Origin: Vreelandella populi
Lineage (GTDB): Bacteria > Pseudomonadota > Gammaproteobacteria > Pseudomonadales > Halomonadaceae
DNA length: 64,000 nucleotides
Reading direction: 5' to 3'
Assembly (NCBI RefSeq): GCF_003989825.1
Contig: NZ_RZHE01000004.1
Span: 248,001 to 312,000, forward strand
Shown here one piece after another: positions 44,729 through 54,231 of the stretch (within the stretch, counting starts at the first letter, position 1; each line of letters starts with the position of its first letter). The notes beneath the pieces were generated by a model. It saw nothing but the letters and a program-made list of their open reading frames with translations. It made no database searches and was not told where the DNA came from. A program made the position numbers and the translations under genes.

Positions 44729-47700
44729 ATGCTCAACGCTAAAAAAATGCGTGACTCTGCCACCTGGCAAACTGATCTCGATACGCTGATGGCCCAGGTG
44801 AGCGACCACTATTTAGTGGACGAAGAAGCCTACGTCGGTGAGCTGATCAAGCTGCTGGACACGGATCGAGAAGATTTTGCCCGCATTGAGGCCAACACGG
44901 CGTCTTTGATCCGCGATGTCCGCGAGATGGACACCGCTGTTGATACCATCGATGAGCTTTTACAGCAGTACAGTCTGGATACCCATGAAGGCCTGATGCT
45001 GATGTGCCTGGCCGAAGCCATGCTGCGCATTCCTGATAAAGTCACTGCGGATGCCTTGATTGAAGATAAGCTTGGCCCGGCTGACTGGCAATCCTATGCA
45101 GGTAAAAGCGACTCGTGGATGGTAAATGCTTCTACCTGGGGCCTGCTGATGACCGGTCGCGTCTTGAAGCTGGACCACCCGCGAGATGGCCAGCCCGCCA
45201 CCTTCATCAACCGCATGGTCAACCGTATGGGCGAGCCTGTCATTCGCCGCGCGATGGTTGAAGCGATGAAAATCATGGGCAAGCAGTTCGTGCTGGGCCG
45301 TGATATCAATGAAGCGCTCAAGCGCTCCAAACCCCTGTTCAATAAAGGCTACACCTACTCTTACGATATGCTGGGTGAGGCCGCACGTACGCGCGATGAC
45401 GCTAAGCGTTACTTTGATGATTATGCTCGCGCCATTGAACAGGTGGGCAAAACCTCCCAGCGCTTAAGCGATAAAACACCCAAGCCGTCGGTCTCGATCA
45501 AGCTTTCAGCGCTTCACCCCCGCTACGAGTTTGGCCGCCGCGAGCAGGTGCTGGTAGAGCTGGTCGATACGGTCATCAAGCTGGTCACCAAGGCCCGAGA
45601 GCTGAATGTGGCCGTTACTATCGATGCCGAAGAAGTCGACCGTCTTGAGCTGTCACTGGAAGTGTTCCGCGCTGTGTACGAAAGTAGCGCAGTCAAGGGC
45701 TGGGGTCATTTTGGTCTGGTGGTACAGGCCTACTCCAAGCGTGCACTGCCCGTACTGCATTACCTTAACCGCCTAGCTGACCAGCAAGGTGATGAAATTC
45801 CGCTGCGTTTGGTAAAAGGCGCTTATTGGGATAGCGAAATCAAGGAATCCCAGCAGCTTGGCGTAGACGGCTACCCGGTTTATACCCGCAAGGCGTGCAC
45901 CGATGTTGCCTATTTGGCCTGTGCCCAGTTCCTGCTGTCTAACGACACCGTAGGGCGTATTTTCCCGCAGTTTGCGACCCATAACGCTCATACGGTTACC
46001 ACGATTCTTGAGCTGGCCAATCACAACAGCCGCCCGTTTGAATTCCAGCGTTTGCACGGCATGGGTGAAGCCCTGTATGACGCAGCGCTGGCTCGTGCGC
46101 CTAAAGGAACTTACTGCCGCATTTATGCACCGGTTGGCGCCCACAAAGATCTACTGCCCTACCTGGTTCGTCGCCTGCTGGAAAACGGGGCCAACTCTTC
46201 GTTTGTTCACCAGCTGGTTGACCCTGAAGTGCCGGTCGAGTGGCTCTGCCAGCATCCGATTGAAGCCCTACGCAAGCAGAAGTCGTTAACCAATACGCGA
46301 ATTCCGCTGCCCAAAGATATTTACGGACCCAAGCGACGCAACTCGCGGGGCGTCAATCTGAATATTCGCAGCCACTTCTATCCATTGATGGATAAAATGG
46401 CCGCCTTTATGGACAAGCAGTACCCAGCCAAGCCGCTGCTGGCGTTTGATGTGGCTGACGATGCTGCCAACACGCACAAGGTAACGTCACCCTTTGATCG
46501 CCGCCAGACCGTGGGCAGCGTTCAGTGGACCACCAAAGAGCAGGCAACCAAGGCGCTGGATGCGGCGTGGGAAGCCTTTCCACGCTGGGAAGCAACCCCG
46601 GTTGCCGAGCGCGCTGCGGTACTGCGCCGCCTGGCCGACCTGATGGAAGATAACATGCCGGAGCTTATGACCCTTTGCTCGCGCGAAGGCGGCAAGCTTC
46701 TAACGGACGGCGTGGATGAGATCAAGGAGGCTGTCGACTTCTGCCGCTACTACGCCATGCGCGCTGAAGAGTCGTTTGGCGAGCCAATTGATCTGCCTGG
46801 CCCCACCGGCGAATCCAACCGGATGATCATGGGCGGTAAGGGCGTATTTGCTGCGATCAGCCCGTGGAACTTCCCGGTGGCTATCTTCTGCGGCCAGATT
46901 GTCGCCGTGGCGGTATCGGGTAATACCGTGCTGGCCAAACCTGCCGAGCAGACGTCGATTGTTGCCCACCGCGTGATTGAGTTGCTGTACGAGGCGGGTC
47001 TACCACGCGATGTGGTTCAGCTCCTACCCGGCGATGGCCCGACCGTGGGTAGTGTACTGACCTCCGACCCGCGCATTACCGGCGTGGTATTTACCGGCGG
47101 CACAGATACGGCGCAGATCATCAACCGTGCCCTCGCCGCTCGTGAAAACGCGCCGTTACCCACGCTGGTGGCAGAGACCGGTGGTATGAACGCCATGATC
47201 GTCGACTCAACCGCCCTTCCTGAGCAGGTCGTGGTCGATGTCATTCAATCAGCGTTCCAGAGTGCTGGACAACGCTGCTCGGCCCTTCGGGTGCTTTACC
47301 TTCAGGAAGACGTTGCCGACCGCGTTATCACTATCCTGAAAGGCGCAATGAACGAGCTGCGCATTGGCGACCCGCGCGATTTGGGTACCGACGTTGGCCC
47401 GGTAATTGACGAAGAAGCCCGGAAAGGCCTGCTTGAGCATATCGAAAAACTTAAAGGCGAAAATCGCTTGGTAGCCGAAACGCCAATGACCGCCGAGCAC
47501 ACCCAAAACGGCACCTTTGTAGCGCCGGTGGCTTTTACCATCGACAGTATTAATGCATTAACCCGCGAGCAGTTTGGCCCTGTGCTGCACATTGTGCGCT
47601 ATAAGGCCAGCGAGCTTGACCGGGTGATCAACGATATCAATGGCCGGGGCTATGGACTGACCTTTGGGGTACATAGCCGCAATGAATCCTTTGCCGCTGA

Positions 47701-47920
47701 AATAGCGCAGAAAATTCGTGCGGGCAATGTGTACATCAATCGTAATATCATTGGGGCCGTAGTGGGTGTCCAACCCTTTGGCGGGCAAGGGCTTTCAGGT
47801 ACCGGCCCCAAAGCAGGCGGGCCGCACTACCTGCAGCGCTTTGTCACTGAAAAAACCGTCACCAACAACACGGCTGCCTTGGGCGGTAACGCGTCCTTGC
47901 TGGCGCTAGGCGATGAGTAA
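44729..47920 (+). CDS. putA: Bifunctional proline dehydrogenase / P5C dehydrogenase
   Basis: Oxidises proline to glutamate in two steps at the membrane surface. Of 1063 residues, about 1-560 form the FAD-dependent proline dehydrogenase (IKLSALHPRYEF, TIDAEEVDRLELSLEV, RLVKGAYWDSEIK, QFATHNAHTV). About 570-1050 form the aldehyde dehydrogenase (SPWNFPVAIFCGQI, FTGGTDTAQ, ETGGMNAMIVD, the catalytic Cys in SAGQRCSALRVLYL). The ribbon-helix-helix DNA-binding domain of enteric PutA is absent. ATG 44729 with GGGGG upstream is preferred over ATG 44717. Confidence 0.95.
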   Translation: MLNAKKMRDSATWQTDLDTLMAQVSDHYLVDEEAYVGELIKLLDTDREDFARIEANTASLIRDVREMDTAVDTIDELLQQYSLDTHEGLMLMCLAEAMLRIPDKVTADALIEDKLGPADWQSYAGKSDSWMVNASTWGLLMTGRVLKLDHPRDGQPATFINRMVNRMGEPVIRRAMVEAMKIMGKQFVLGRDINEALKRSKPLFNKGYTYSYDMLGEAARTRDDAKRYFDDYARAIEQVGKTSQRLSDKTPKPSVSIKLSALHPRYEFGRREQVLVELVDTVIKLVTKARELNVAVTIDAEEVDRLELSLEVFRAVYESSAVKGWGHFGLVVQAYSKRALPVLHYLNRLADQQGDEIPLRLVKGAYWDSEIKESQQLGVDGYPVYTRKACTDVAYLACAQFLLSNDTVGRIFPQFATHNAHTVTTILELANHNSRPFEFQRLHGMGEALYDAALARAPKGTYCRIYAPVGAHKDLLPYLVRRLLENGANSSFVHQLVDPEVPVEWLCQHPIEALRKQKSLTNTRIPLPKDIYGPKRRNSRGVNLNIRSHFYPLMDKMAAFMDKQYPAKPLLAFDVADDAANTHKVTSPFDRRQTVGSVQWTTKEQATKALDAAWEAFPRWEATPVAERAAVLRRLADLMEDNMPELMTLCSREGGKLLTDGVDEIKEAVDFCRYYAMRAEESFGEPIDLPGPTGESNRMIMGGKGVFAAISPWNFPVAIFCGQIVAVAVSGNTVLAKPAEQTSIVAHRVIELLYEAGLPRDVVQLLPGDGPTVGSVLTSDPRITGVVFTGGTDTAQIINRALAARENAPLPTLVAETGGMNAMIVDSTALPEQVVVDVIQSAFQSAGQRCSALRVLYLQEDVADRVITILKGAMNELRIGDPRDLGTDVGPVIDEEARKGLLEHIEKLKGENRLVAETPMTAEHTQNGTFVAPVAFTIDSINALTREQFGPVLHIVRYKASELDRVINDINGRGYGLTFGVHSRNESFAAEIAQKIRAGNVYINRNIIGAVVGVQPFGGQGLSGTGPKAGGPHYLQRFVTEKTVTNNTAALGGNASLLALGDE

Positions 47921-47967
47921 ATAGCTCATCATAATAACGAACCTGAACTCCTCAAAAAGGATCTCTC

Positions 47968-48126
47968 ATGGTTGAAAATAATAGCGCAATTGCCTTTACG
48001 TGCCCCCTCTATAGGAGGGGGACATTAGGCATAGGGAACGATACATATAAACGCCCGAATACTCTTATTGACGACAACTTCGGCGAACGCTCGAAGCGTT
48101 ATAACGCGAATAAGAAACAGGGTTAA
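47968..48126 (+). CDS. Possible small protein between putA and putP
   Basis: A 52-codon frame with an ATG and an AGGA box 7 bases upstream, ending TAA. The product is polar and basic (RPNTLIDDNFGERSKRYNAN) with no membrane segment and no recognised family. The frame contains a 7-bp stem (CCCCCTC 48003-48009, GAGGGGG 48015-48021) and a palindrome AACGCTCGAAGCGTT (48086-48100). The DNA may therefore be a structured RNA or leader rather than a gene. Confidence 0.35.
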   Translation: MVENNSAIAFTCPLYRRGTLGIGNDTYKRPNTLIDDNFGERSKRYNANKKQG

Positions 48127-48133
48127 CAACAAT

Positions 48134-48155
48134 AAGCCTGTGCACCAACAGGCTT
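48134..48155 (+). terminator. Possible terminator between putA and putP
   Basis: The 8-bp stem AAGCCTGT / ACAGGCTT has a 6-base loop, with only a short T tail. It probably limits but does not abolish read-through to putP. Confidence 0.5.
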
Positions 48156-48212
48156 TGCTCGGTAAGCGCCTTACCTGACAGCGCTATCCGACTTGATAAA
48201 CGGGAGAATTTC

Positions 48213-49703
48213 ATGGCTATTGGCGTTTGGATCAGCCTTCTTGCTTACTTTGCGCTCATGATTGGCATCGGCCTTTATGCTATGCGCACATCGACATCGA
48301 CCTCTGAAGATTACGTACTGGGTGGCCGAACCCTGAGCCCTAAGGTAGCAGCCCTTTCGGCCGGCGCGTCAGACATGAGCGGTTGGCTGTTGCTGGGACT
48401 ACCTGGCGCGATGTTCGTGTCTGGACTGGGCTCGGCCTGGATCGGTATCGGTCTGTTCGTGGGTGCCTTCTTTAACTGGCTGCTGGTCGCACCGCGCCTG
48501 CGTGAGCAGACGGTTCACTATGGCAATGCGATCACCATTCCTGCTTTTCTGGCAAACCGGTTTCCGACGCGGGCACTCTCACTGAGAACGGTATCTGCGA
48601 TCGTCATCGTTATCTTCTTCGCAGTTTACACCGCCTCCGGCCTGGTGGCTGGTGGCAAGCTGTTTGAAAGTGCCTTTGCCGGCGTTCTCAACATTGGTGG
48701 CCTGAGCGATTACGGTACGGGCATCATCGTCACACTGGGTGTGGTACTTGCCTATACCGTGGTGGGCGGCTTTCTGGCCGTGAGCATGACGGACTTCGTG
48801 CAAGGCTGCATCATGATGCTGGCGTTGATCATCATGCCGGCGGTCGTACTTTTTGGTGAAGGCGGCGGTGGTTTCACTCAGGCGTCGCAGACGCTTAACG
48901 AGGTCGATCCCACCCTGCTATCGTGGACGGATGGACTGACCTTTATCGGCTGGCTCTCTGCAGTCACCTGGGGTTTAGGTTATTTCGGGCAGCCTCACAT
49001 CATCGTGCGCTTTATGGCTATTCGACACCTAAAGGATGTGCCTACTGCGCGTAACATTGGTATGGGATGGATGGCTATCTCCCTGATCGGTGCGGTTTCG
49101 CTTGGCATCTTTGGGCGGGCCTACGCCATCCGTAACGGCATGGAGATTCAGGACCCGGAAACGATCTTTATTATCTTGGCAGAACTGCTGTTCCACCCGC
49201 TGATTACCGGGTTCCTGTATGCGGCTCTTCTGGCAGCGGTCATGAGTACTATTTCCAGCCAGCTACTGGTGGCATCTTCATCGCTAACCGAAGACTTCTA
49301 TCGCCTGTTTTTGAACAAGCAGGCATCAGAAAAGCAGACCGTTACTGTCGGCCGTATCAGTGTTGTGCTAGTAGGTCTGGTGGCAGCCTTTATCGCCTCT
49401 GACCCCAACTCTCAGGTACTTGGCCTGGTCAGTAACGCCTGGGCAGGCTTTGGTGCGGCGTTCGGCCCGGTGATTATCCTGTCGCTGATGTGGTCGCGCA
49501 CCAATGGTGCGGGCGCGATCGCAGGTATGGTCGTCGGTGCTGTCACTGTGATGGCTTGGATTGCCCTGGGCTGGAATGGCGAATTCATGGGTGGCCCCGG
49601 CGTCTATGAGATCATTCCTGGTTTCATCGCCTCCTTCATTGCCATTCTGCTGGTAAGCAGCATGACTACCGATGCGGGTGAATATCAGCATATCGAGCGA
49701 TAG
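48213..49703 (+). CDS. putP: Sodium/proline symporter
   Basis: Imports proline with Na+ across the inner membrane, supplying PutA and osmoprotection. A 496-residue SSS protein with about 13 hydrophobic segments. PutP signatures: SEDYVLGGRTLSPKVAALSAGASDMSGWLLLGLPGA near the start, then WGLGYFGQPHIIVRFMAIR and STISSQLLVASSSLTEDFYR. ATG 48213 has GGGAG 7 bases upstream. A strong terminator follows. Confidence 0.96.
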   Translation: MAIGVWISLLAYFALMIGIGLYAMRTSTSTSEDYVLGGRTLSPKVAALSAGASDMSGWLLLGLPGAMFVSGLGSAWIGIGLFVGAFFNWLLVAPRLREQTVHYGNAITIPAFLANRFPTRALSLRTVSAIVIVIFFAVYTASGLVAGGKLFESAFAGVLNIGGLSDYGTGIIVTLGVVLAYTVVGGFLAVSMTDFVQGCIMMLALIIMPAVVLFGEGGGGFTQASQTLNEVDPTLLSWTDGLTFIGWLSAVTWGLGYFGQPHIIVRFMAIRHLKDVPTARNIGMGWMAISLIGAVSLGIFGRAYAIRNGMEIQDPETIFIILAELLFHPLITGFLYAALLAAVMSTISSQLLVASSSLTEDFYRLFLNKQASEKQTVTVGRISVVLVGLVAAFIASDPNSQVLGLVSNAWAGFGAAFGPVIILSLMWSRTNGAGAIAGMVVGAVTVMAWIALGWNGEFMGGPGVYEIIPGFIASFIAILLVSSMTTDAGEYQHIER

Positions 49704-49727
49704 ATGAAGAGTCAGATATGATATTTC

Positions 49728-49752
49728 AAGGCCACCTTCGGGTGGCCTTTTT
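49728..49752 (+). terminator. Terminator of putP
   Basis: The 9-bp stem AAGGCCACC / GGTGGCCTT with a TTCG tetraloop is followed by a T run. Confidence 0.95.
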
Positions 49753-49859
49753 CATGCGTTCATTGCGCTGAATCAATAATGTTCACCCGTCATGACGATA
49801 CCCTTTATTCATAAGTCACTAACACTTATCGAGTAACACCAACAGCGAGGAGCAACGTC

Positions 49860-50486
49860 ATGCGCCATCTATACCTTCCCAGCTTATTAACCATGGGGTT
49901 TGCCACAGCCACCTTTGCTGCAAGTAGTCAGGCATTTGCCTATGGCGCGGGCGACTTCTTTACCCGTATAGGGGTCGCTAAAGTGGCCCCCAAAAGCCAT
50001 AACGGAGACCTTGCCGATGGCGCCTTTTCGGCCGATGTGCAGGATAAAACCGGTTTTGCCTTTACCCTTGGCTACCGTTTCCACGACAAGCTTGGGCTTG
50101 AGCTTCTCGCCGCTCGTCCGTTTGAGCACGATATTGCACTTAATGGGGATAACCTGGCGTCAACTAAGCATCTTCCCCCTACGCTGACACTACAGTATTA
50201 CCCGCTGGGCGGTATCCAGTCTCGGGTGCAGCCGTATATTGGCGCAGGCATCAACTACACGCGCTTTTCAGATGAGCACCTGGCGATTGGCGAACTTGAT
50301 TTGGAAAACTCCTGGGGGGCAGCAGGCCAGGTGGGCATCGACCTTCTCATAGACGGTCACTGGGCACTTAATGCGGCCGCGTGGTACCTGGATATCAATA
50401 CCGATGCCACTATTAACGGTGCGGCTGCAGGCTCGGTGGACATTGACCCGATAGTAGTGATGGGCGGACTCAGCTATCGCTTTTAG
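49860..50486 (+). CDS. ompW: OmpW family outer membrane protein
   Basis: A 208-residue eight-stranded outer membrane barrel. Signal peptide about 1-27 (ends AFA). Family marks: FTRIGVAKVAPK, the LGYRFHDKLGLELLAARPFEHDI strand pair, PPTLTLQYYP, PYIGAGINYTRF, WYLDINTDA, and a C-terminal aromatic LSYRF as recognised by the BAM complex. OmpW forms a narrow hydrophobic channel; expression often follows osmotic or redox state. Confidence 0.93.
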   Translation: MRHLYLPSLLTMGFATATFAASSQAFAYGAGDFFTRIGVAKVAPKSHNGDLADGAFSADVQDKTGFAFTLGYRFHDKLGLELLAARPFEHDIALNGDNLASTKHLPPTLTLQYYPLGGIQSRVQPYIGAGINYTRFSDEHLAIGELDLENSWGAAGQVGIDLLIDGHWALNAAAWYLDINTDATINGAAAGSVDIDPIVVMGGLSYRF

Positions 50487-50524
50487 TGGATGGTCAAGCG
50501 AACCGATATCCAGGTGAATGTTAT

Positions 50525-50566
50525 CTAGATGAATGCGTGGCTAGATGAATGCGTGGCTAGATGAAT
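50525..50566. repeat. 16-base tandem repeat, 2.6 copies
   Basis: CTAGATGAATGCGTGG occurs twice exactly and then as a partial CTAGATGAAT. It lies in the gap after ompW. Confidence 0.9.
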
Positions 50567-50571
50567 CTGCC

Positions 50572-50603
50572 CTACCGGGCCTGACATTGCCCGGGCCCGG
50601 TAG
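50572..50603. terminator. Hairpin between ompW and the YqcC gene
   Basis: A perfect 9-bp stem (CTACCGGGC / GCCCGGTAG) with a 14-base loop lies between convergent genes. No clear T run. Confidence 0.6.
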
Positions 50604-50611
50604 CTTAACAA

Positions 50612-50944
50612 CTAGTTATCCGTGACTAGCTGATCGACCTTCTCAAACGCCCTCACCACCAGAAACTGGTCGCTGGAGCGCACTTTTTCCTGGATAAGGT
50701 AGGCGGCAATTGCAGGAGCCACTTCACACTTGGCAGGCAGCGGCGCATTGGCATCAATAAGCGCATTGAGCCGGGCGACAAACACAAAGCGCACCCATTG
50801 GGGTAGCGACATGGTATCGATGCAAAAGGGCTCCTGGCTTGCAAAGGCGCTTGCCTCAGGAGTTTCGACACGCCATAAGTTGGCGGCCTTCATGGCGGCT
50901 TCAAGCTCAAGAAGCGCGGTTTGAAGCTGTTGATGGACGCTCAT
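50612..50944 (-). CDS. YqcC family protein
   Basis: A 110-residue helical protein of the YqcC/DUF446 family (LLELEAAMKAANLW at the start, FCIDTMSLPQWVRFVFVARLNALID in the middle, CEVAPAIAAYLI later). The family is conserved in gammaproteobacteria, often next to truC (tRNA pseudouridine synthase C), but no such gene is adjacent here. Function unknown. The gap 50945-51231 upstream holds nothing that I recognise. Confidence 0.88.
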   Translation of the reverse strand: MSVHQQLQTALLELEAAMKAANLWRVETPEASAFASQEPFCIDTMSLPQWVRFVFVARLNALIDANAPLPAKCEVAPAIAAYLIQEKVRSSDQFLVVRAFEKVDQLVTDN

Positions 50945-51231
50945 TAAACACCTTAATTAATCAGTAACGGTTCACCCCCTATTATCCCAACTCTATGCTC
51001 GAGTTGCTACTTATACCCAGCAATTGGCACTTACCCACCGATTCACAGAAAACCTGCAAGAGCCTGTGGATAAACTATGGAAAGGTGTCGCCAGCGCTAC
51101 TCCCAGAAGGCTTCAATGAAGTTGTTCATTTTTTGATCACTCTTATAATAAAGCAACGATTTATCGGCTCTTTCGGCTGACACTGCGAAGTGGGCAAGGT
51201 AGAGTGCAGGCTTGAAATGCGGAAGGACATC

Positions 51232-52266
51232 ATGCAACCGATTCAAACCATTGATGAGTTTTTTACACGCAGCGGCGCCGAGGTTTCGCTCTACCATATG
51301 GGGCGGCGTGTTACCCCCTGCTCACGCGAGACGCTTGCCGAGTTTGAGCAGGGCCAACGCCCATGGCCAGAACCCTGGCAAAGCCAGGCGCGCATTGCCG
51401 CCATATTCCGGTTGGGAGATATGCCAGAACCCGCCATTTGGTTTCTGGCATTGCCACTGGATGAACAAGGTATGCTCTCGCCTGCCCAGCGTGACGGCTT
51501 CTTAAATCGGCTGATAGAAACACTAGGTAGAAATGTTTCAAAAGTGGGCCACAATGCTAAAGACGTGGACCATTTTATGAAGGATAATCCGCTCGCTTTC
51601 ACGCCGAGCATTACCTTCCAGGCGATGCTTAATGCTTATGCAACCCTAGAGCGTAATTTACCCGCAAGCCAGCATTTTGAACCCGTTGAAGCCTACCTGA
51701 CCGGTCAGCAACAGATCGACTGGCAGGCACTGGGTTTACAGGGAATTGCTGATTTTACAGCACGTTTAGATGATGCCCTGACCGACGCCTTGATCACACG
51801 GCTTGCAACGCTACCCACTAGCGTTGTGCATTCACTCTGCTACTGTTTAGAGCATCAGCCGCTTTCAACAGCGATGGCGTTGGCGCTTCGCGACGTGGGG
51901 GAGCAGGCGGCAAGCCAGGGAGACATGGAAACGTTGTGTGCCTGCATTCGTGCAGTAGGCAGCACTAATCAGCCTGAAGTAGGCGATTGGTACACGAGTT
52001 TGTTGGCCGACCCGCATGCTAGCGGCCCGGATGTCATGGCGGCCATCGCGGGGCGAGGCTGGCTTTTACTGGAAGACGCACAGCGTTTACCACTTTTCCT
52101 GAACCGCTTGGCAGAAGATGAACGCACTAATTTTGCGGCGGTGGTTCGAGATATTGCTTTGATACCCCGCTTACGCCTGCCGGTAATGCTAGCGCTGCGG
52201 GATGCCCCGAGCGGCTCGGCCATTCAGCATCGCCTGGCGACAATGACACAAGCGACGAGCCGCTAA
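51232..52266 (+). CDS. DUF3549 family protein
   Basis: A 344-residue cytosolic protein matching DUF3549, found in Pseudomonas and Halomonas: TIDEFFTRSGAEVSLYHMGRRV at the start, WFLALPLDEQGML, and a long all-helical C-terminal half resembling helical repeats. Function unknown. ATG 51232 has GGAAGGAC; the frame is open to 51190. It is followed after 37 bases by the zinc protease and rimK genes, so a link to RimK modification is possible. Confidence 0.85.
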   Translation: MQPIQTIDEFFTRSGAEVSLYHMGRRVTPCSRETLAEFEQGQRPWPEPWQSQARIAAIFRLGDMPEPAIWFLALPLDEQGMLSPAQRDGFLNRLIETLGRNVSKVGHNAKDVDHFMKDNPLAFTPSITFQAMLNAYATLERNLPASQHFEPVEAYLTGQQQIDWQALGLQGIADFTARLDDALTDALITRLATLPTSVVHSLCYCLEHQPLSTAMALALRDVGEQAASQGDMETLCACIRAVGSTNQPEVGDWYTSLLADPHASGPDVMAAIAGRGWLLLEDAQRLPLFLNRLAEDERTNFAAVVRDIALIPRLRLPVMLALRDAPSGSAIQHRLATMTQATSR

Positions 52267-52303
52267 ATAAATGGTGTTATCAACGAATTTCAAGGAGTAA
52301 GCC

Positions 52304-52744
52304 GTGAAGGAACTACCCTATCAGGCTAAAGCGGTTATCGGCCGCCGTGAAATGGTGACGTTGCCTGAGCTGGGCCTTCATCTATGCTGTAAGGCAGATA
52401 CGGGTGCGCGAACATCAGCGTTGCACGCCGAAGAGATTGAAACCCATGAAGACGAACACGGTCAGCTGTGGGTAAGCTTTATTACGCATAGCGGTGGGCC
52501 AACGACACCGGAACACCGTCTTAAACTACACCTTCATGACCGGCGCCGGGTTACCAGTTCTAATGGACACAGCGAGTGGCGCTATGTGATCCGCACGCCG
52601 ATGCAGATGGGCCAGCTGAACTTCCCTGTTGAGCTTACCCTGACGGATCGCAGTAATATGCGCCACCCCATGCTACTCGGACGCCGCGCCATGCGTCGCC
52701 TGCTGGTTGCCCCAGGCGCAGCATTCTTACATGGCGAGCCTTGA
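52304..52744 (+). CDS. ATP-dependent zinc protease family protein (RimB-like)
   Basis: A 146-residue retropepsin-like aspartic protease of the DUF785/RimK-associated family. The core is CKADTGARTSALHA with the catalytic Asp-Thr-Gly, and GRREMVTLPELG precedes it. In Pseudomonas the homologue RimB is encoded with RimK and removes the glutamate tail from ribosomal protein S6. Here it lies 40 bases before rimK, which supports the same role. Confidence 0.87.
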   Translation: MKELPYQAKAVIGRREMVTLPELGLHLCCKADTGARTSALHAEEIETHEDEHGQLWVSFITHSGGPTTPEHRLKLHLHDRRRVTSSNGHSEWRYVIRTPMQMGQLNFPVELTLTDRSNMRHPMLLGRRAMRRLLVAPGAAFLHGEP

Positions 52745-52784
52745 CTTATTAATGATTAGCCCTTTTTTTGGCCCGGAGTCCTGA

Positions 52785-53693
52785 ATGCACATCGCCCTAC
52801 TTTCTCGTAATCGCAACTTGTACTCTACTCGTCGTCTTATTGAGGCCGCCGAGGTTCGGGGCCATACGGCACGCGTGGTCGACACGTTGCGCTGCTACAT
52901 GAGCATTGCATCGCATCATCCTTCAATTCACTACAAGGGCCAGGAGATCGAACCGTTTGACGCGGTCATTCCGCGGATCGGCGCGTCGGTTACCTTCTAC
53001 GGCTGCGCGGTGTTGCGCCAGTTTGAAATGATGGGTACCTATGTCATCAACGACTCGGTGGCGATCACCCGTTCACGGGACAAACTGCGCTCGCTGCAGC
53101 TTCTGTCACGCAAGGGGCTGGGGCTACCGATTACCGGTTTTGCCCACTCACCTGATGATATCCCCGACCTGATTACCATGGTGAAGGGCGCCCCGCTGGT
53201 CATTAAACTTCTGGAAGGTACGCAGGGGATTGGTGTAGTACTGGCGGAAACCAATCAAGCGGCTGAGTCGGTCATTCAGGCCTTTATGGGCATGAAAACC
53301 AACATCATGGTGCAGGAGTACATCAAGGAAGCGCGCGGTGCTGATATCCGTTGCTTTGTAATTGGTGACAAGGTCGTCGCTTCGATGAAACGCCAAGCGG
53401 CAGAAGGCGAGTTCCGCTCCAACCTGCACCGTGGCGGTACCGCCAGCGTTATCCGCATTACCCCTGAAGAACGCTCGACCGCGATTCGGGCCGCAAAAGC
53501 CATGGGGCTTAGTGTGGCGGGGGTTGATCTTCTGCGCTCCAACCATGGTCCGGTGATTATGGAAGTTAATTCTTCACCGGGTTTACAGGGTATTGAAAGC
53601 TCCACAGGCAAAGATATCGCAGGCATGATTATCGAGCATATCGAAAAGAATGCCTCGCCTGTACGCAAAGCCCCACCCAAGCCTAAAGGCTAA
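52785..53693 (+). CDS. rimK: Ribosomal protein S6 glutamate ligase
   Basis: Adds glutamate residues to the C-terminus of ribosomal protein S6 with ATP. A 302-residue ATP-grasp enzyme: the N-terminal [48 protein letters not shown] in the ATP site, [20 protein letters not shown] binding, and [18 protein letters not shown] metal ligands near the end. It follows the protease gene. A GC-rich hairpin lies downstream. Confidence 0.95.
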   Translation: MHIALLSRNRNLYSTRRLIEAAEVRGHTARVVDTLRCYMSIASHHPSIHYKGQEIEPFDAVIPRIGASVTFYGCAVLRQFEMMGTYVINDSVAITRSRDKLRSLQLLSRKGLGLPITGFAHSPDDIPDLITMVKGAPLVIKLLEGTQGIGVVLAETNQAAESVIQAFMGMKTNIMVQEYIKEARGADIRCFVIGDKVVASMKRQAAEGEFRSNLHRGGTASVIRITPEERSTAIRAAKAMGLSVAGVDLLRSNHGPVIMEVNSSPGLQGIESSTGKDIAGMIIEHIEKNASPVRKAPPKPKG

Positions 53694-53721
53694 GGGAAAA
53701 ATCAAAAAATAATCCGCATTA

Positions 53722-53748
53722 GGGGTGGCAAATCGTCGCTGCCACCCC
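53722..53748 (+). terminator. Hairpin after rimK
   Basis: A perfect 9-bp stem (GGGGTGGCA / TGCCACCCC) with a 9-base loop and a weak tail (CACAATCT). Confidence 0.55.
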
Positions 53749-53781
53749 CACAATCTGCGTCACCGAAGGAGGTAGACGCTC

Positions 53782-54228
53782 ATGTTTCTCGACAATCGCC
53801 AAGTGGCGATGGACAGCGTGCTGGAAGCGCTGGCCGACAGCATTGATTATTTCCAGGATAATATCGAACGCCTGCGTCCCTCGCTGCGTGATGCATTAAA
53901 GCCGCACTATACCGCGCGCTTGAAACAGATGCGCAAACTGCAGGAGCTTGCCCGCGCGCATTTAAAGATGCTGCCACGCGATGCTGACGTTGAACGCGAT
54001 GACTTTTTATGGCTTTGGAGCCGTTTGAAAAGCTTTGTAGGTAATGACAGCCAAGTATTGATTAACGAGCTGTTAGAGCAAGAGCGTGTCTTGATGCAGG
54101 CTTTATCCACCCTGTTTACTCATCCCTTGCCCGATCCTATCGAGCCGGTTGTGGATGAGTGCATGCAGGGCTGTCGCAAACTGATACGTGAGCTTTACGA
54201 CTTGCAGAAACGTAAAGCACGGCGTTAA
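53782..54228 (+). CDS. Hypothetical helical protein
   Basis: A 148-residue soluble protein that I cannot assign firmly. It is almost entirely helical: DSVLEALADSIDYFQDNIER, then KQMRKLQELARAHLKM, then WSRLKSFVGNDSQVLINELLEQERVL, then a basic end (QKRKARR). The layout suggests a four-helix bundle, possibly of the ferritin-like DUF2383 type, but metal ligands are not clear. A perfect AGGAGG precedes the ATG, so it is probably well translated. Confidence 0.8.
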   Translation: MFLDNRQVAMDSVLEALADSIDYFQDNIERLRPSLRDALKPHYTARLKQMRKLQELARAHLKMLPRDADVERDDFLWLWSRLKSFVGNDSQVLINELLEQERVLMQALSTLFTHPLPDPIEPVVDECMQGCRKLIRELYDLQKRKARR

Positions 54229-54231
54229 TGG

